41,969 nucleotides of DNA from Actinomadura sp. BRA 177 (GCF_013372625.1 NZ_JABXFD010000407.1:1-41969), one strand, 5' to 3'; positions 23,547-32,033 are shown, counted from the first letter of the stretch. A program made the numbers and translations. Notes: generated from the sequence alone by a model not told the origin.

Positions 23547-23795
23547 ATGGACGAGAAGGACATCCTGGGGCGCATCGACGAGTACGTCGGCGAGGAGCAG
23601 CGGCTCCGCGAGAAGCTGCAGCGCGACGAGCTCGGCCGCGAGGAGGAGCGCCGGCGGCTGGCGGAGCTGGAGGTCGCCCTCGACCAGTGCTGGGACCTGC
23701 TGCGCCGCCGCCGGGCCCGGCGGGAGGCCGGCGAGGACCCGGACGCGGCGGCGGGCGTCCGGCCGCCGGACGAGGTCGAAGGCTACCTGCAGTGA
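23547..23795 (+). CDS. DUF2630 family protein
   Basis: An 82-residue charged helical protein, MDEKDILGRIDEYVGEEQRL then RLAELEVALDQCWDLLRRRR, matching DUF2630 over its length. It is predicted to be two helices or a short coiled coil. Function is unknown. It lies six bases after the H1-like gene and overlaps the oxidoreductase gene by four bases (GTGA), so the three form an operon. Confidence 0.85.
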   Translation: MDEKDILGRIDEYVGEEQRLREKLQRDELGREEERRRLAELEVALDQCWDLLRRRRARREAGEDPDAAAGVRPPDEVEGYLQ

Positions 23796-24703
23796 CGCCG
23801 GCGCCCCGGACGCGCGGGCCGCTCCGGTTCGGCGTCTGCCTCGCCCCGGACTCGGCCGCCCCGCTGATGCGCACCGCGCAGGACGCGGACCGGTTCGGGC
23901 TCGACCTCCTCGGCGTCCGCGACCAGCCGTACCGGCGCGACACCGCCGACGCGCTGACGCTGCTGGCGGCGGTGCTGGCCGGCACGACCCGGATCCGGGC
24001 GCTGCCGGCCGTGGCGTGCCTGCCGCTGCGCCCGCCCGCCGCGCTCGCCAAGGCGATCGCGACCATGGACCGGCTCAGCGGCGGCCGCGTCGAACTCGGC
24101 CTCGGCGCGGGCGCCGTCCCGGACGCCATCGACGCCTACGGCGGCGCACGCCTCGGCGGAGCGGCGGCGCGGCGCGCCCTTGAGGAGGCCGTGCAGGTCA
24201 TCCGGCTGCACTGGAGCGACCAGAGCGGGCTCCGGTTCCAGGGCGAGCACTACCGGTTCGCGACCGCGCAGGCCGGACCGATGCCCGCGCACCAGATCGG
24301 CATCTGGCTCGGCGTCACCGGGCCGCGCGGCCTCGACCTCGCCGGCCGCGTCGCCGACGGCTGGATCGCACCATCGTCCCTCGTCCCGCCGAAGCGGCTC
24401 GCCGAGGGCCAGCGCCGCCTGGACGACGCCGCAGCACGGTCCGGCCGCGACCCGGCCGAGATCCGCCGCGTCTACGTCCTCGAAGGCGCCCTGGACGGGA
24501 CGGACTCGCGCGGCTTCCTGCACGGCCCGCCCCGCCAGTGGATCTACGAACTGACCGAACTGGCCATCGGCCACGGCATCGACTCGTTCCTCTACGCCGG
24601 CGACCCGGAAAACCTCCCGATCTTCGCCCTGGAGGTCGTCCCCGCCGTCCGCGAACAGATCACCCGGGAAAGAGCGGGCGTCGCCGCCGCAGCCCAGAAC
24701 TGA
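23792..24703 (+). CDS. Luciferase-like (LLM) oxidoreductase, probably F420-dependent
   Basis: A 303-residue TIM-barrel monooxygenase-like protein: LRFGVCLAPDSAAPLMRTAQ, DRFGLDLLGVRDQPYRRDTA, ALAKAIATMDRLSGGRVELG and GAGAVPDAI, then HQIGIWLGVTGPRGLDLAGR and VADGWIAPSSL. These are the standard strands of the bacterial luciferase superfamily. In actinomycetes most stand-alone members use coenzyme F420, which is inferred here and not visible. The GTG at 23792 overlaps the DUF2630 stop codon. The stop codon lies three bases from that of the convergent argS gene, with no terminator between. Confidence 0.87.
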   Translation: MTPAPRTRGPLRFGVCLAPDSAAPLMRTAQDADRFGLDLLGVRDQPYRRDTADALTLLAAVLAGTTRIRALPAVACLPLRPPAALAKAIATMDRLSGGRVELGLGAGAVPDAIDAYGGARLGGAAARRALEEAVQVIRLHWSDQSGLRFQGEHYRFATAQAGPMPAHQIGIWLGVTGPRGLDLAGRVADGWIAPSSLVPPKRLAEGQRRLDDAAARSGRDPAEIRRVYVLEGALDGTDSRGFLHGPPRQWIYELTELAIGHGIDSFLYAGDPENLPIFALEVVPAVREQITRERAGVAAAAQN

Positions 24704-24706
24704 GCC

Positions 24707-26452
24707 TCACATGCGTTCCGGGGTGGGGACGCCGAGGAGGTGCAGGCCGGTTTCCAGGGTGCGCAGGGTTGCGGCGCAGAGGGCCAGGCGGGACGCCTTT
24801 GTCTCCTCGTCGGGGGCCTTCAGGACCGGGCAGTTCTCGTAGAACGTGGTGTAGGCGTCCGCTACCGCGTAGACGTAGGACGCCAGGCGGTGCGGTTCGG
24901 TGGTGTCGCCGGCCTGCTTCAGGACGGCGCCGAAGCTGAGCAGTTCGAGCGCGAGCGCCCGCTCGGCGGGGTGGCCCAGCGTGATCGGGCCGGTCGCGTC
25001 CGCGACGGCGACGCCGCCCTTGCGGAAGATCGACCGGATCCGGGCCGCCGCGTACTGCAGGTACGGGCCCGTCTTGCCGTTGAACGAGATCATCCGGTCG
25101 AGGTCGAAGGTGTACTCGCTGTCGCGGGCCACCGAGAGGTCGGCGTACTTGACCGCGCCCATGCCCACGTCCCGGACGATCGATGCCCGCGTGGCGTCGT
25201 CGAACGGCTCGTCGTGCTGGATCTCGTCGAACACGGTACCGGCGCGGTCGATGGCCTCGTCCAGGAGTTCGGCGAGCTTGACGGTGCGGCCCGCCCGGGT
25301 CCGGAGAAGTTTCCCGTCGGTGCCGAGGACGTTGCCGATCTGGGCGTGCTCGGCCTTGACGTCGTCGCCGAGCCAGCCGGCCATCCGGGCGACGGCGAAC
25401 ACCATGTCGAAGTGCAGGGCCTGCGTCGTGCCGACCACGTAGACCATGCGGTCGATGTGCTCGGTGTCGACGCGGTACCGGATCGTGGCGAGGTCGGTGG
25501 TCGAGTAGTTGTAGCCGCCGTCGCTCTTGCGGATGATCACCGGCAGCGGCTCGCCCTCGCGGCCCTTGAAGCCGGGCGGGAACGCGCACAGCGCCCCGTC
25601 GCTGATCACCGCGATGCCCTTGTCCTCCAGCTCCTGGACGGTCGGGGCGAGCAGGTCGTTGTAGAAGCTCTCGCCCTTGATGTCGTCGTCGGTGAGCGTG
25701 ACGCCGAGCCGCCCGTAGACGGCGTTGAAGTACTGCTTGGACACGTCCACGAGGACGTTCCACAGCCGCAGCGTCTCGGCGTCGCCCGCCTGGAGCGCGA
25801 CGACCCGGCTCCGGGACCGATCGGCGAACACCTCGTCGCCGTCGAACTTCTCCCGCGCCGCCTGGTAGAACGCGGTCAGGTCGCTGACGGACGAGTCGCC
25901 CCGCGCGGCGGCGTCCTCGCCGAGGTCGAGCAGGTGCTCGATCAGCATGCCGAACGGGGTGCCCCAGTCGCCGACGTGGTTGTCCCGGACGACGTCGTGG
26001 CCGAGGAACGCCAGGATCCGCGCGATCGCGTCGCCGACGATCGTGGTCCGCAGGTGGCCGACGTGCATCTCCTTCGCCACGTTCGGCGAGGAGTACTCGA
26101 CGACGACCTTCTGCGGCTTGTCGACGGTCGGGACGGCGAGCCGCTCGTCCTCCAGGGCCCGCTGCGCCTCGGCCGCGATCCACGTGTCGCTGAGCGTCAG
26201 GTTGATGAAGCCCGGCCCGCTGACCTGCACGTCCGACACGACGCCGGCGGTGTCGAGGTTCGCCACGATCTCGTCGGCCACGTCTCGCGGCCTGCGGCCC
26301 AGCTTCTTGGCCAGCGGCAGCGCCACGTTGGCCTGAAGGTCGGCGAACTGCGACGGCCGGATGACCGGGTCGGCGTCCGCGTACGACGGTCCGAAGGCTG
26401 CGCCGAGCGCGGCCTGGACCTGGGCGGCGAGTACGAGTTGCGGATCGGGCAT
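24707..26452 (-). CDS. argS: Arginyl-tRNA synthetase
   Basis: A 581-residue class I synthetase that charges tRNA-Arg. The N-terminal additional domain is at about 1-110, then VVEYSSPNVAKEMHVGHLRT with the HIGH-type motif HVGH (130-133). NVLGTDGKLLRTRAGR occupies the KMSKS-loop position (a degenerate KMSKS is normal for ArgRS). The C-terminal anticodon-binding helical domain ends ALCAATLRTLETGLHLLGVP. Length is normal. It is probably transcribed alone, with the plsX terminator upstream. An essential housekeeping gene, convergent with the LLM oxidoreductase gene. Confidence 0.97.
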   Translation of the reverse strand: MPDPQLVLAAQVQAALGAAFGPSYADADPVIRPSQFADLQANVALPLAKKLGRRPRDVADEIVANLDTAGVVSDVQVSGPGFINLTLSDTWIAAEAQRALEDERLAVPTVDKPQKVVVEYSSPNVAKEMHVGHLRTTIVGDAIARILAFLGHDVVRDNHVGDWGTPFGMLIEHLLDLGEDAAARGDSSVSDLTAFYQAAREKFDGDEVFADRSRSRVVALQAGDAETLRLWNVLVDVSKQYFNAVYGRLGVTLTDDDIKGESFYNDLLAPTVQELEDKGIAVISDGALCAFPPGFKGREGEPLPVIIRKSDGGYNYSTTDLATIRYRVDTEHIDRMVYVVGTTQALHFDMVFAVARMAGWLGDDVKAEHAQIGNVLGTDGKLLRTRAGRTVKLAELLDEAIDRAGTVFDEIQHDEPFDDATRASIVRDVGMGAVKYADLSVARDSEYTFDLDRMISFNGKTGPYLQYAAARIRSIFRKGGVAVADATGPITLGHPAERALALELLSFGAVLKQAGDTTEPHRLASYVYAVADAYTTFYENCPVLKAPDEETKASRLALCAATLRTLETGLHLLGVPTPERM

Positions 26453-26466
26453 GTCCCAAGGTTATC

Positions 26467-26505
26467 GGCGCCGCGCCCGCACCCGGACCCGGTTTTCGCG
26501 GCGCC
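26467..26505 (-). terminator. Terminator between plsX and argS
   Basis: GGCGCCGCG (26467-26475) pairs perfectly with CGCGGCGCC (26497-26505), with a 21-base loop, beginning five bases past the plsX stop codon. There is no U tract. It would separate plsX from argS. Confidence 0.55.
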
Positions 26506-26510
26506 CGCGG

Positions 26511-27695
26511 CTAGGCGGGCGGCTCTTTGCGGTCGGGGACGGTGTCGCCGGCGGGCTCCCTGGGCGGTGGCGGCGCCTCCGCGGGCTTCGCCGCCCCCTC
26601 GGTGCTGTCGCGGTCGCCGTGCGTCCAGCGGCCGAACCGGGACGTGCGGGTCGCCGCGACCTGCTCCCGGATCCGCTCGACGATCCGCCCCGCCGCCAGC
26701 CGGTGCGCCAGCTCGCAGGCGGAGGTGATGGCGCGGGCGCGGGACGCGCCGTGCGCGATGACGACCGTCCCGTTCAGGCCGAGCAGGACGCCGCCGCCGT
26801 AGGTGTCGGGGTCGAGCCGGTCGCGGAGGTCCTGGAGGCGGCGCCGCTGCAGGAGCGCGCCCATCCGCGCCGCCGGGCTCGCCGTCATCGCGTCGCGGAT
26901 CTCGGTGAACGCGGCGCCGATCGTCCCCTCCATCGTCTTGAGCGCGACGTTGCCGGTGAAGCCGTCGGTGACGATGACGTCCACGCGTCCGTTCAGCAGG
27001 TCGTGGCCCTCGACGTTGCCGGCGAACTCGATGCCGTGGCTGCCGCCGGCGAGCAGCTCGTGGGCCCGCTTGGTCAGCTTGTTTCCTTTGCCCGGCTCGG
27101 CGCCGATGTTGAGCAGCCCCACGGTCGGACGGTCCGGGCCGAGCAGGATCTGCGCGTACGCGGTGCCGAGCGCCGCGAACTGGACGAGCGTCTCCGGCTT
27201 GACGTCGGAGGTGGCGCCCGCGTCCAGCAGGATCGTCGGGCTCGGACGCGTCGGGAGCGTCACCGCGATCGCCGGCCGCATCACGCCCTGCTGGCCCTTC
27301 AGCCGCAGCCGCGACGTCGCGACGACCCCGGCGGTGCTGCCCGCCGACACCAGCGCCGACGCCCGGCCCTGCCGGATCAGGTGGCAGGCGATCGCGATGG
27401 ACGAGCGGGGCTTGCGCCAGCTCGCGAGCGCGCCCTCGCCCATGTCGAGCGCCTCGTCCGCGTGCACGATCGGGATCTTCCCGACATAGCCGTACCGGTC
27501 CAGCTCGCGGCGGATCCGCGGCGCCTGCCCGACCAGCACGAGCCGGACATCGTGCTCGCGGACCGCGTCCACCGCCCCCGCGATGATCTCTGCCGGGGCG
27601 TGGTCCCCGCCCATGGTGTCCACCGCGACCGGCAGCGGACGCGGCGGCACGCGGCGGGACGCGGCGGCGCGCGAAGGCTCGCCGGTGCCGGTCAT
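26511..27695 (-). CDS. plsX: Phosphate acyltransferase PlsX
   Basis: A 394-residue PlsX, which converts acyl-ACP to acyl phosphate at the start of phospholipid synthesis. The signature PVAVDTMGGDHAPAEIIAGA (about 22-41) is clear. So are VSAGSTAGVVATSRLRL, LLDAGATSDVKPETLVQFAA, LLNIGAEPGKGN and VIVTDGFTGNVALKTMEGTI. The C-terminus has an extra Pro/Glu/Lys-rich tail (about 360-394). The ATG at 27695 has GGAG upstream. It is not beside rpmF, fabH or rnc as in many bacteria, so this may be a second or relocated copy. It is peripheral-membrane or cytosolic. Confidence 0.94.
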   Translation of the reverse strand: MTGTGEPSRAAASRRVPPRPLPVAVDTMGGDHAPAEIIAGAVDAVREHDVRLVLVGQAPRIRRELDRYGYVGKIPIVHADEALDMGEGALASWRKPRSSIAIACHLIRQGRASALVSAGSTAGVVATSRLRLKGQQGVMRPAIAVTLPTRPSPTILLDAGATSDVKPETLVQFAALGTAYAQILLGPDRPTVGLLNIGAEPGKGNKLTKRAHELLAGGSHGIEFAGNVEGHDLLNGRVDVIVTDGFTGNVALKTMEGTIGAAFTEIRDAMTASPAARMGALLQRRRLQDLRDRLDPDTYGGGVLLGLNGTVVIAHGASRARAITSACELAHRLAAGRIVERIREQVAATRTSRFGRWTHGDRDSTEGAAKPAEAPPPPREPAGDTVPDRKEPPA

Positions 27696-27731
27696 GGCCG
27701 CTCCAGGAGGATGCAGGGAGAATGCGGGTGC

Positions 27732-27747
27732 GCTGCGACAACGCAGC
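27732..27747 (-). terminator. Short hairpin downstream of the DUF4333-like operon
   Basis: GCTGCG and CGCAGC pair around a four-base loop, 60-75 bases past the DUF4333-like stop codon and just upstream of plsX. It might be a terminator or part of the plsX leader; there is no U tract. Confidence 0.3.
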
Positions 27748-27808
27748 TCATCGCATCGTATGGCGTCCCTTCACCCGCCTTGACGGCGCCCGGCCGGAGT
27801 GGCGATCA

Positions 27809-28225
27809 TCACCCCCGGCCGCCGGCCTCCTGGGAGTGGCAGTCGGCGCCCAGGCAGGACGCGTTCTCCACCACCGGCCGGCCGTCCACGAGGATCGTGT
27901 AGTAGGTCTTGGCCGTCTTCTTGTCGCCGCTGCCGAGGACCTCGACCGGCTTCTTGTCCGAGGTCTTGCCGGAGCAGGAGACGCGGAGCCGCTCCTTCGT
28001 CCAGCCGGTCAGATCCTCGCACTTCAGCGGCGCCGCCAGGGTGACGCCCCGCTGGTGCAGTTCGGCGGCGGCGGTCACCGGCAGCGCCTTGCGCAGCGCG
28101 GCCTGGGTCTTGTACTTCAGCTCCTTGCCGCCCGACAGCGCCAGATACGCGGCGCCACCGGCCACCACGAGCACGAGCAGTGCGGCGGACCCCAGAATCA
28201 GGGCCTTCTTGCGACTTATCTTCAC
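27809..28225 (-). CDS. Membrane-anchored DUF4333-like protein
   Basis: A 138-residue protein with a basic start (VKISRKKALIL), one membrane helix (about 9-30, GSAALLVLVVAGGAAYLALS) and an external domain. That domain has CEDLTGWTKERLRVSCSGK, KTYYTILVDGRPVVENASCL and the end motif CLGADC. The pattern of an early Cys, a Cys after RVSC and CLGxxC is shared with the adjacent lipoprotein, so the two are paralogues of a DUF4333-like fold. I chose the GTG at 28225 because it lies five bases after the lipoprotein stop codon, with GGTGA upstream; the frame is open 19 codons further. Confidence 0.75.
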   Translation of the reverse strand: MKISRKKALILGSAALLVLVVAGGAAYLALSGGKELKYKTQAALRKALPVTAAAELHQRGVTLAAPLKCEDLTGWTKERLRVSCSGKTSDKKPVEVLGSGDKKTAKTYYTILVDGRPVVENASCLGADCHSQEAGGRG

Positions 28226-28230
28226 AACGG

Positions 28231-28686
28231 CTACGTCACCGACGGTACGGGGGTGTATGCACTGGGTGGTGGGTTTTTCCATCCCGTAGGCGGATTCGTT
28301 GCCCTGCGGACCTGGCCGCGGTCCCCGAAGTCGCAGCCGAGGCCGAGGCAGTTCTTGCGCAGCACCTCCCGCGCGCCGACCATGACGACGTAGAACTCGC
28401 GCGGATGGTCGGTGTCGGCGTCGTAGGTGTAGCCCTCCACCGTGACCGGTTCGCCGGTCTTCGTGCGGGCCGTGCAGTTCACCCGGACCACCGAGTCGGT
28501 GTTGGCCGCCGGCGACTTGCAGGTCGGACGTTCCCGCAGCTCGATGCCGCGGATCTTCAGCTCGTCCACGACCCCGTCGGTGACGGCGTTGCGGTACGCG
28601 CCCTCAGAGATCCGCTGCATCACCTTGCAGCCCGACAGCGTCACCGCCAGCAGGACGGCCAGGGCGACGGCCGGAACCCGCCTCAT
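28231..28686 (-). CDS. DUF4333-like lipoprotein
   Basis: A 151-residue lipoprotein: MRRVPAVALAVLLAVTLSGC with lipobox LSGC (Cys20). The outer domain has CKSPAANTDSVVRVNCTART, FYVVMVGAREVLRKNCLGLG and CDF. It shares the paired-cysteine pattern with the downstream anchored protein, so disulfides are likely. The ATG overlaps the hydrolase stop codon (ATGA). The C-terminal tail is Pro-rich. It is exported and membrane-attached; function is unknown. Confidence 0.82.
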   Translation of the reverse strand: MRRVPAVALAVLLAVTLSGCKVMQRISEGAYRNAVTDGVVDELKIRGIELRERPTCKSPAANTDSVVRVNCTARTKTGEPVTVEGYTYDADTDHPREFYVVMVGAREVLRKNCLGLGCDFGDRGQVRRATNPPTGWKNPPPSAYTPVPSVT

Positions 28687-29558
28687 GCGCGCTCCTTCGT
28701 CCGGCCGGCCTCGGCGCCCACCTCGGCGACCGCGTCGGCCAGCACGTCGGGACGGTCGAGCGCGACCATGTGCAGCGCGTCGGGCAGTTCGACCCGGCGG
28801 CCGCGCGGGCTCATCCGGGCGAGGCGCTCGTGCCCTTCGGCCCATTCGCGCTTCCTGGCGGGATCGTCCACGTCGCCGAGTGCGGTCACCACGACCAGCG
28901 GGACGTCCGGGAACCGGCGCCGCTCGCGGAGTCTCGCCAGGTCGACGGCCATCTCCCGGTACGCCAGCTCCTCCGCGACCACGGTGCCGAGCACCGTCCC
29001 GCGTCCGTACACCGACCGCACGACGTCGTCCGGGACGGCCTCGTCGCGGCGGCTCGTGTGCTTCAGGACCAGCCGCCGTCCGAGCGGCCCGGCCGCCCTC
29101 GCCAGCCGGGTGGCGCCGAGGACCGCGCCGGTCGCCGTGGCCAGCGGGGTCAGCGCGGCGGCGACCCGCACCCGCACGTGCGGGTCGTGCTCGAAGCTGG
29201 GGTCGACGAGCACCATGCCCCGGACGAGATGGGGACGCAGCCGGGCCATCGCCTCGGCGTGGAACGCGGCCATCGAGTGCGCGAGGACGATCACCGGCCG
29301 GCCCGCCCGCGCCGCCATCGCCTCCAGGATCGCGGTGTCGCGGCGCAGCGACGGCGGCTCGACCCCGGCCGGGCTGAGCCCGAGGCCGGGACGGTCGAAC
29401 ACCGTCACCCGGTGCTCGTCCCGCAACAGCCGCACGGTCGGCGCCCAGTCGAACCAGGCGCCGCCGAGCCCGGACGTCAGCAGCAGCGGCGGCCCGTCCG
29501 CCGGCCCCGACTCGACCACATGCACCTGCTCACGCGCAGCATTCACAATCTCGTTCAC
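28683..29558 (-). CDS. Alpha/beta hydrolase
   Basis: A 291-residue alpha/beta hydrolase without a signal peptide: LLLTSGLGGAWFDWAPTVRL, VTVFDRPGLGLSPAGVEPPS, the nucleophile elbow AHSMAAFHAEAM (Ser in HSMAA), VRGMVLVDPSFEHDP and a late histidine in LPDALHMVALDRPD. The elbow H-S-M is typical of the lipase/peroxidase-like group. The GTG at 29558 overlaps the DUF998 stop codon (GTGA) and has GAGGTGA upstream. It belongs to a four-gene operon with membrane and lipoprotein partners; the substrate is unknown. Confidence 0.88.
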   Translation of the reverse strand: MNEIVNAAREQVHVVESGPADGPPLLLTSGLGGAWFDWAPTVRLLRDEHRVTVFDRPGLGLSPAGVEPPSLRRDTAILEAMAARAGRPVIVLAHSMAAFHAEAMARLRPHLVRGMVLVDPSFEHDPHVRVRVAAALTPLATATGAVLGATRLARAAGPLGRRLVLKHTSRRDEAVPDDVVRSVYGRGTVLGTVVAEELAYREMAVDLARLRERRRFPDVPLVVVTALGDVDDPARKREWAEGHERLARMSPRGRRVELPDALHMVALDRPDVLADAVAEVGAEAGRTKERA

Positions 29559-30280
29559 AGGCTCACCTCTTCCTGCGCCGCAGCGGCGCCCCGTGCGGTG
29601 CGCGCCGCGTCTCGCCGGTCGGCGTACAGCGCCCAGGCGATGACCAGCAGGCCCAGGCACAGGATGCTGATCTGCACGCGCTGGACGACCCCCAGCCACT
29701 GTCCCAGATACATCGCGACCAGCGTGCTCAGCGCGGACACCGACTCGGCGAGCGCCAGCAGCCAGCCCCACCGGGCGAGCGCCGGCCACCACCCGTACCG
29801 GCGGGCGGCCAGCGACAGGAACAGCAGCGCGGCGACCCCGCAGACGATCACGGCGCTGCTGGTGAACGAGTGGAACTCGTGGGAGAACGACACGTGCTCG
29901 GACCGCTCCCGCAGCGCGCACCACGTCTCTAGGCTGGGGGCGCAGTCCAGCGGGAAGGACGCGTCGCCGATCGCGCACACGCCGAACAGCCCGAGGAACG
30001 CCCAGCCCGCCGTGGCGAGGGGCTTGCGGGTGAGCTTGCGGAGCGTCCCGATCGCGACCAGGATCGACAGCACGCCGGTGACGAAGTCGCCCGCGCTGTA
30101 GACGAGGTGGTACGGCTGGTCGGACGCCGAGAGTTCGCTCACATAGCCGTTGAAGAAGTCGAGCTTGGGGCTGAGGACGTTCTCCAGCAGGAACGTCGCG
30201 TAGGTGATCGCCGCGACGGCCGCCAGGACGACCACGCGCATGGGGACGACGCCCGGCCCGTCCCTTACGTCAGAGTCCAC
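29555..30280 (-). CDS. DUF998 integral membrane protein
   Basis: A 241-residue protein with about six membrane helices. It has the DUF998 pattern: NGYVSELSASDQPYHLVYSA, then the loop GDASFPLDCAPSLETWC and SFSHEFHSFTSSAVIVCGVA. The conserved Asp-Cys and His-containing loop (HEFHS) resembles frequent features of the family, whose function is unknown. The GTG at 30280 has a GAGGGGG site upstream; the ATG at 30241 is an alternative. It is the first gene of the four-gene overlapping operon. Confidence 0.85.
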   Translation of the reverse strand: MDSDVRDGPGVVPMRVVVLAAVAAITYATFLLENVLSPKLDFFNGYVSELSASDQPYHLVYSAGDFVTGVLSILVAIGTLRKLTRKPLATAGWAFLGLFGVCAIGDASFPLDCAPSLETWCALRERSEHVSFSHEFHSFTSSAVIVCGVAALLFLSLAARRYGWWPALARWGWLLALAESVSALSTLVAMYLGQWLGVVQRVQISILCLGLLVIAWALYADRRDAARTARGAAAAQEEVSL

Positions 30281-30673
30281 CGGCCCCCCTCACGCCGCCT
30301 GATCACCCGCGTGACCACGCCGCTCGGTTCTGCCCGCCCGGCCCAGTATTTCGGAAGATCCGGGCCGCCGCCGCCGGGGGTCGGGGGTTCGGGTGAAACC
30401 GCTGGCAGCGTCCATGGCGGAACTTCGCCGCCCGCTGACGGAGACGTTGACGTCCCGTAGTCGTTGTACAAGAGACCGGACGTCAACGATGATGTCCAGG
30501 CGATTTGCCTGGTTCGTCCGTTGACCAGCATTTGCCCGCGCCTGGTAGGGGGTATCAATTCGGCATGAACCCGTCCCAAACGGTTGAATGGGGGTGTCCC
30601 CGGAACCTCTGATCACCGTCCGTGACGACGCGCCGGGGTGCGCTTCCCCGCTGACAGCAAGGAGAACCAACAC
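30281..30673. promoter_or_regulatory. Divergent intergenic region with an inverted CGTTGACGTCC repeat
   Basis: No credible gene lies in this 393-bp gap between the DUF998 operon and the radical SAM gene. CGTTGACGTCC (30445-30455) and GGACGTCAACG (30478-30488) form a perfect 11-bp inverted repeat with a 22-bp spacer (33-bp centre-to-centre, about three helical turns). A related CGTTGACC lies near 30518. The symmetry and AT-richer surroundings suggest paired operator sites or a promoter region, more probably for the radical SAM gene. No regulator gene is adjacent. Confidence 0.55.
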
Positions 30674-31990
30674 GTGACACTGGTGAACGACGCGGCTCCC
30701 GCGATGCGATCCACCGGTCGCAAGTTCCGCGCCTTCACGGCGAAGCACCTGGACGAGCTCACCGCTCGCGCCGGGCTGTCGCCCGACCAGCGCCTCGCGA
30801 CCCGGGCGGTGGCGACGGTCCTGCCGTTCCGGACGAACGCCTACGTCCTCGACGAGCTCATCGACTGGTCGGCCGCGCCCGACGACCCGATCTACCGGCT
30901 CGTCTTCCCGCAGGCGGACATGCTCCCCGCCGAGGACGTCGCCCACCTGTCGGACCTGCTGCGCCGCGACGCGCCCAAGGCCGAGGTCGAGGCCGCCGCC
31001 CACCGCGTGCGGATGAAGCTGAACCCGCACCCCGCCGGCCAGATGGAACTGAACATCCCGTCCTTCGGCGACGGCAAGATCCCCGGCATGCAGCACAAGT
31101 ACGACGAGACCGTGCTGTACTTCCCCAAGCAGGGGCAGACCTGCCACGCGTACTGCACGTACTGCTTCCGCTGGGCCCAGTTCGTCGGCGAGGCCGACCT
31201 GAAGATGGCCGGCGACGACGTCGCCCAGCTGCGCGACTACATCGTGTCGCACCCCGAGGTGACCAGCGTCCTGTTCACCGGCGGCGACGCCATGATCATG
31301 GGCGAGTCGGTGCTGCGCCGCTACGTCGAGCCGCTGCTCGACCTGGAACAGCTCGAATCCATCCGGATCGGCACCAAGTCGCTGGCCTACTGGCCGCAGA
31401 AGTTCGTCACCGACCCGGACGCCGACGACATGCTCCGCCTGTTCGAGCAGGTCGTCGAGTCGGGCAAGAACCTCGCGTTCATGGCGCACTTCACGCACCC
31501 GCGCGAACTCGAACCCCTCATGGTCACCGAGGCGTGCCGCCGCATCCGCGACACCGGCGCGATCATCCGCACCCAGGCGCCGCTGATCCGCACGATCAAC
31601 GACGACGCCGCGACCTGGGAGACCATGTGGCGCGTCCAGACGCGGATGGGCCTCGTCCCGTACTACATGTTCGTCGAGCGCGACACGGGACCGCAGGACT
31701 ACTTCGCCGTCCCGCTCGCCCAGGCGTACGACATCTTCCGGGACGCGTACAAGAACGTCTCCGGCCTGTCCCGCACCGTCCGGGGCCCGTCCATGTCGGC
31801 GACGCCCGGCAAGGTCTGCGTGGACGGCGTCCTAGACCTGATGGGCGAGAAGGTGTTCGCACTGCACTTCATCCAGTGCCGCGACGCCGACCTGGTCGGC
31901 AAGCCGTTCTTCGCCAAGTACGACCCCAACGCGGTCTGGCTGGACGACCTGAAGCCCGCCTTCGCCGACCACTTCCCCTGGCAGAAGTAG
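30674..31990 (+). CDS. KamA-family radical SAM protein (lysine 2,3-aminomutase-like)
   Basis: A 438-residue radical SAM protein related to lysine 2,3-aminomutase. The cluster motif is CHAYCTYC (Cys157, Cys161, Cys164), followed by FRWAQFVG. FTGGDAMIMG is the SAM-binding GGD segment, then IGTKSLAYWPQKF, AFMAHFTHPRELEP and IIRTQAPLIRTINDD. In classical aminomutases the cluster sequence is followed by basic residues, and the PLP lysine sits in a glycine-rich loop. Here SATPGKVCVDG is the closest match, so PLP binding and substrate are uncertain. The GTG at 30674 has AAGGAGAA upstream. A strong terminator follows. The enzyme stands alone, without an acetyltransferase or transporter that would reveal the pathway. 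Confidence 0.85.
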   Translation: MTLVNDAAPAMRSTGRKFRAFTAKHLDELTARAGLSPDQRLATRAVATVLPFRTNAYVLDELIDWSAAPDDPIYRLVFPQADMLPAEDVAHLSDLLRRDAPKAEVEAAAHRVRMKLNPHPAGQMELNIPSFGDGKIPGMQHKYDETVLYFPKQGQTCHAYCTYCFRWAQFVGEADLKMAGDDVAQLRDYIVSHPEVTSVLFTGGDAMIMGESVLRRYVEPLLDLEQLESIRIGTKSLAYWPQKFVTDPDADDMLRLFEQVVESGKNLAFMAHFTHPRELEPLMVTEACRRIRDTGAIIRTQAPLIRTINDDAATWETMWRVQTRMGLVPYYMFVERDTGPQDYFAVPLAQAYDIFRDAYKNVSGLSRTVRGPSMSATPGKVCVDGVLDLMGEKVFALHFIQCRDADLVGKPFFAKYDPNAVWLDDLKPAFADHFPWQK

Positions 31991-31998
31991 CTCCGGCC

Positions 31999-32033
31999 GC
32001 GGCGTGTCCGCCCGCCCAGGGCGGACACGCCGC
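31999..32033. terminator. Bidirectional terminator between the radical SAM and MFS genes
   Basis: A perfect 15-bp stem, GCGGCGTGTCCGCCC (31999-32013) and its complement (32019-32033), has a five-base loop GCCCA. It lies eight bases past the radical SAM stop codon and five bases past the MFS stop codon, so it can serve both convergent genes. Confidence 0.9.

Noticed and set aside
24740..26728. Plus-strand open frame of 662 codons
   Set aside because: Mirror frame of argS; no motif, and a composition typical of antisense high-GC frames.
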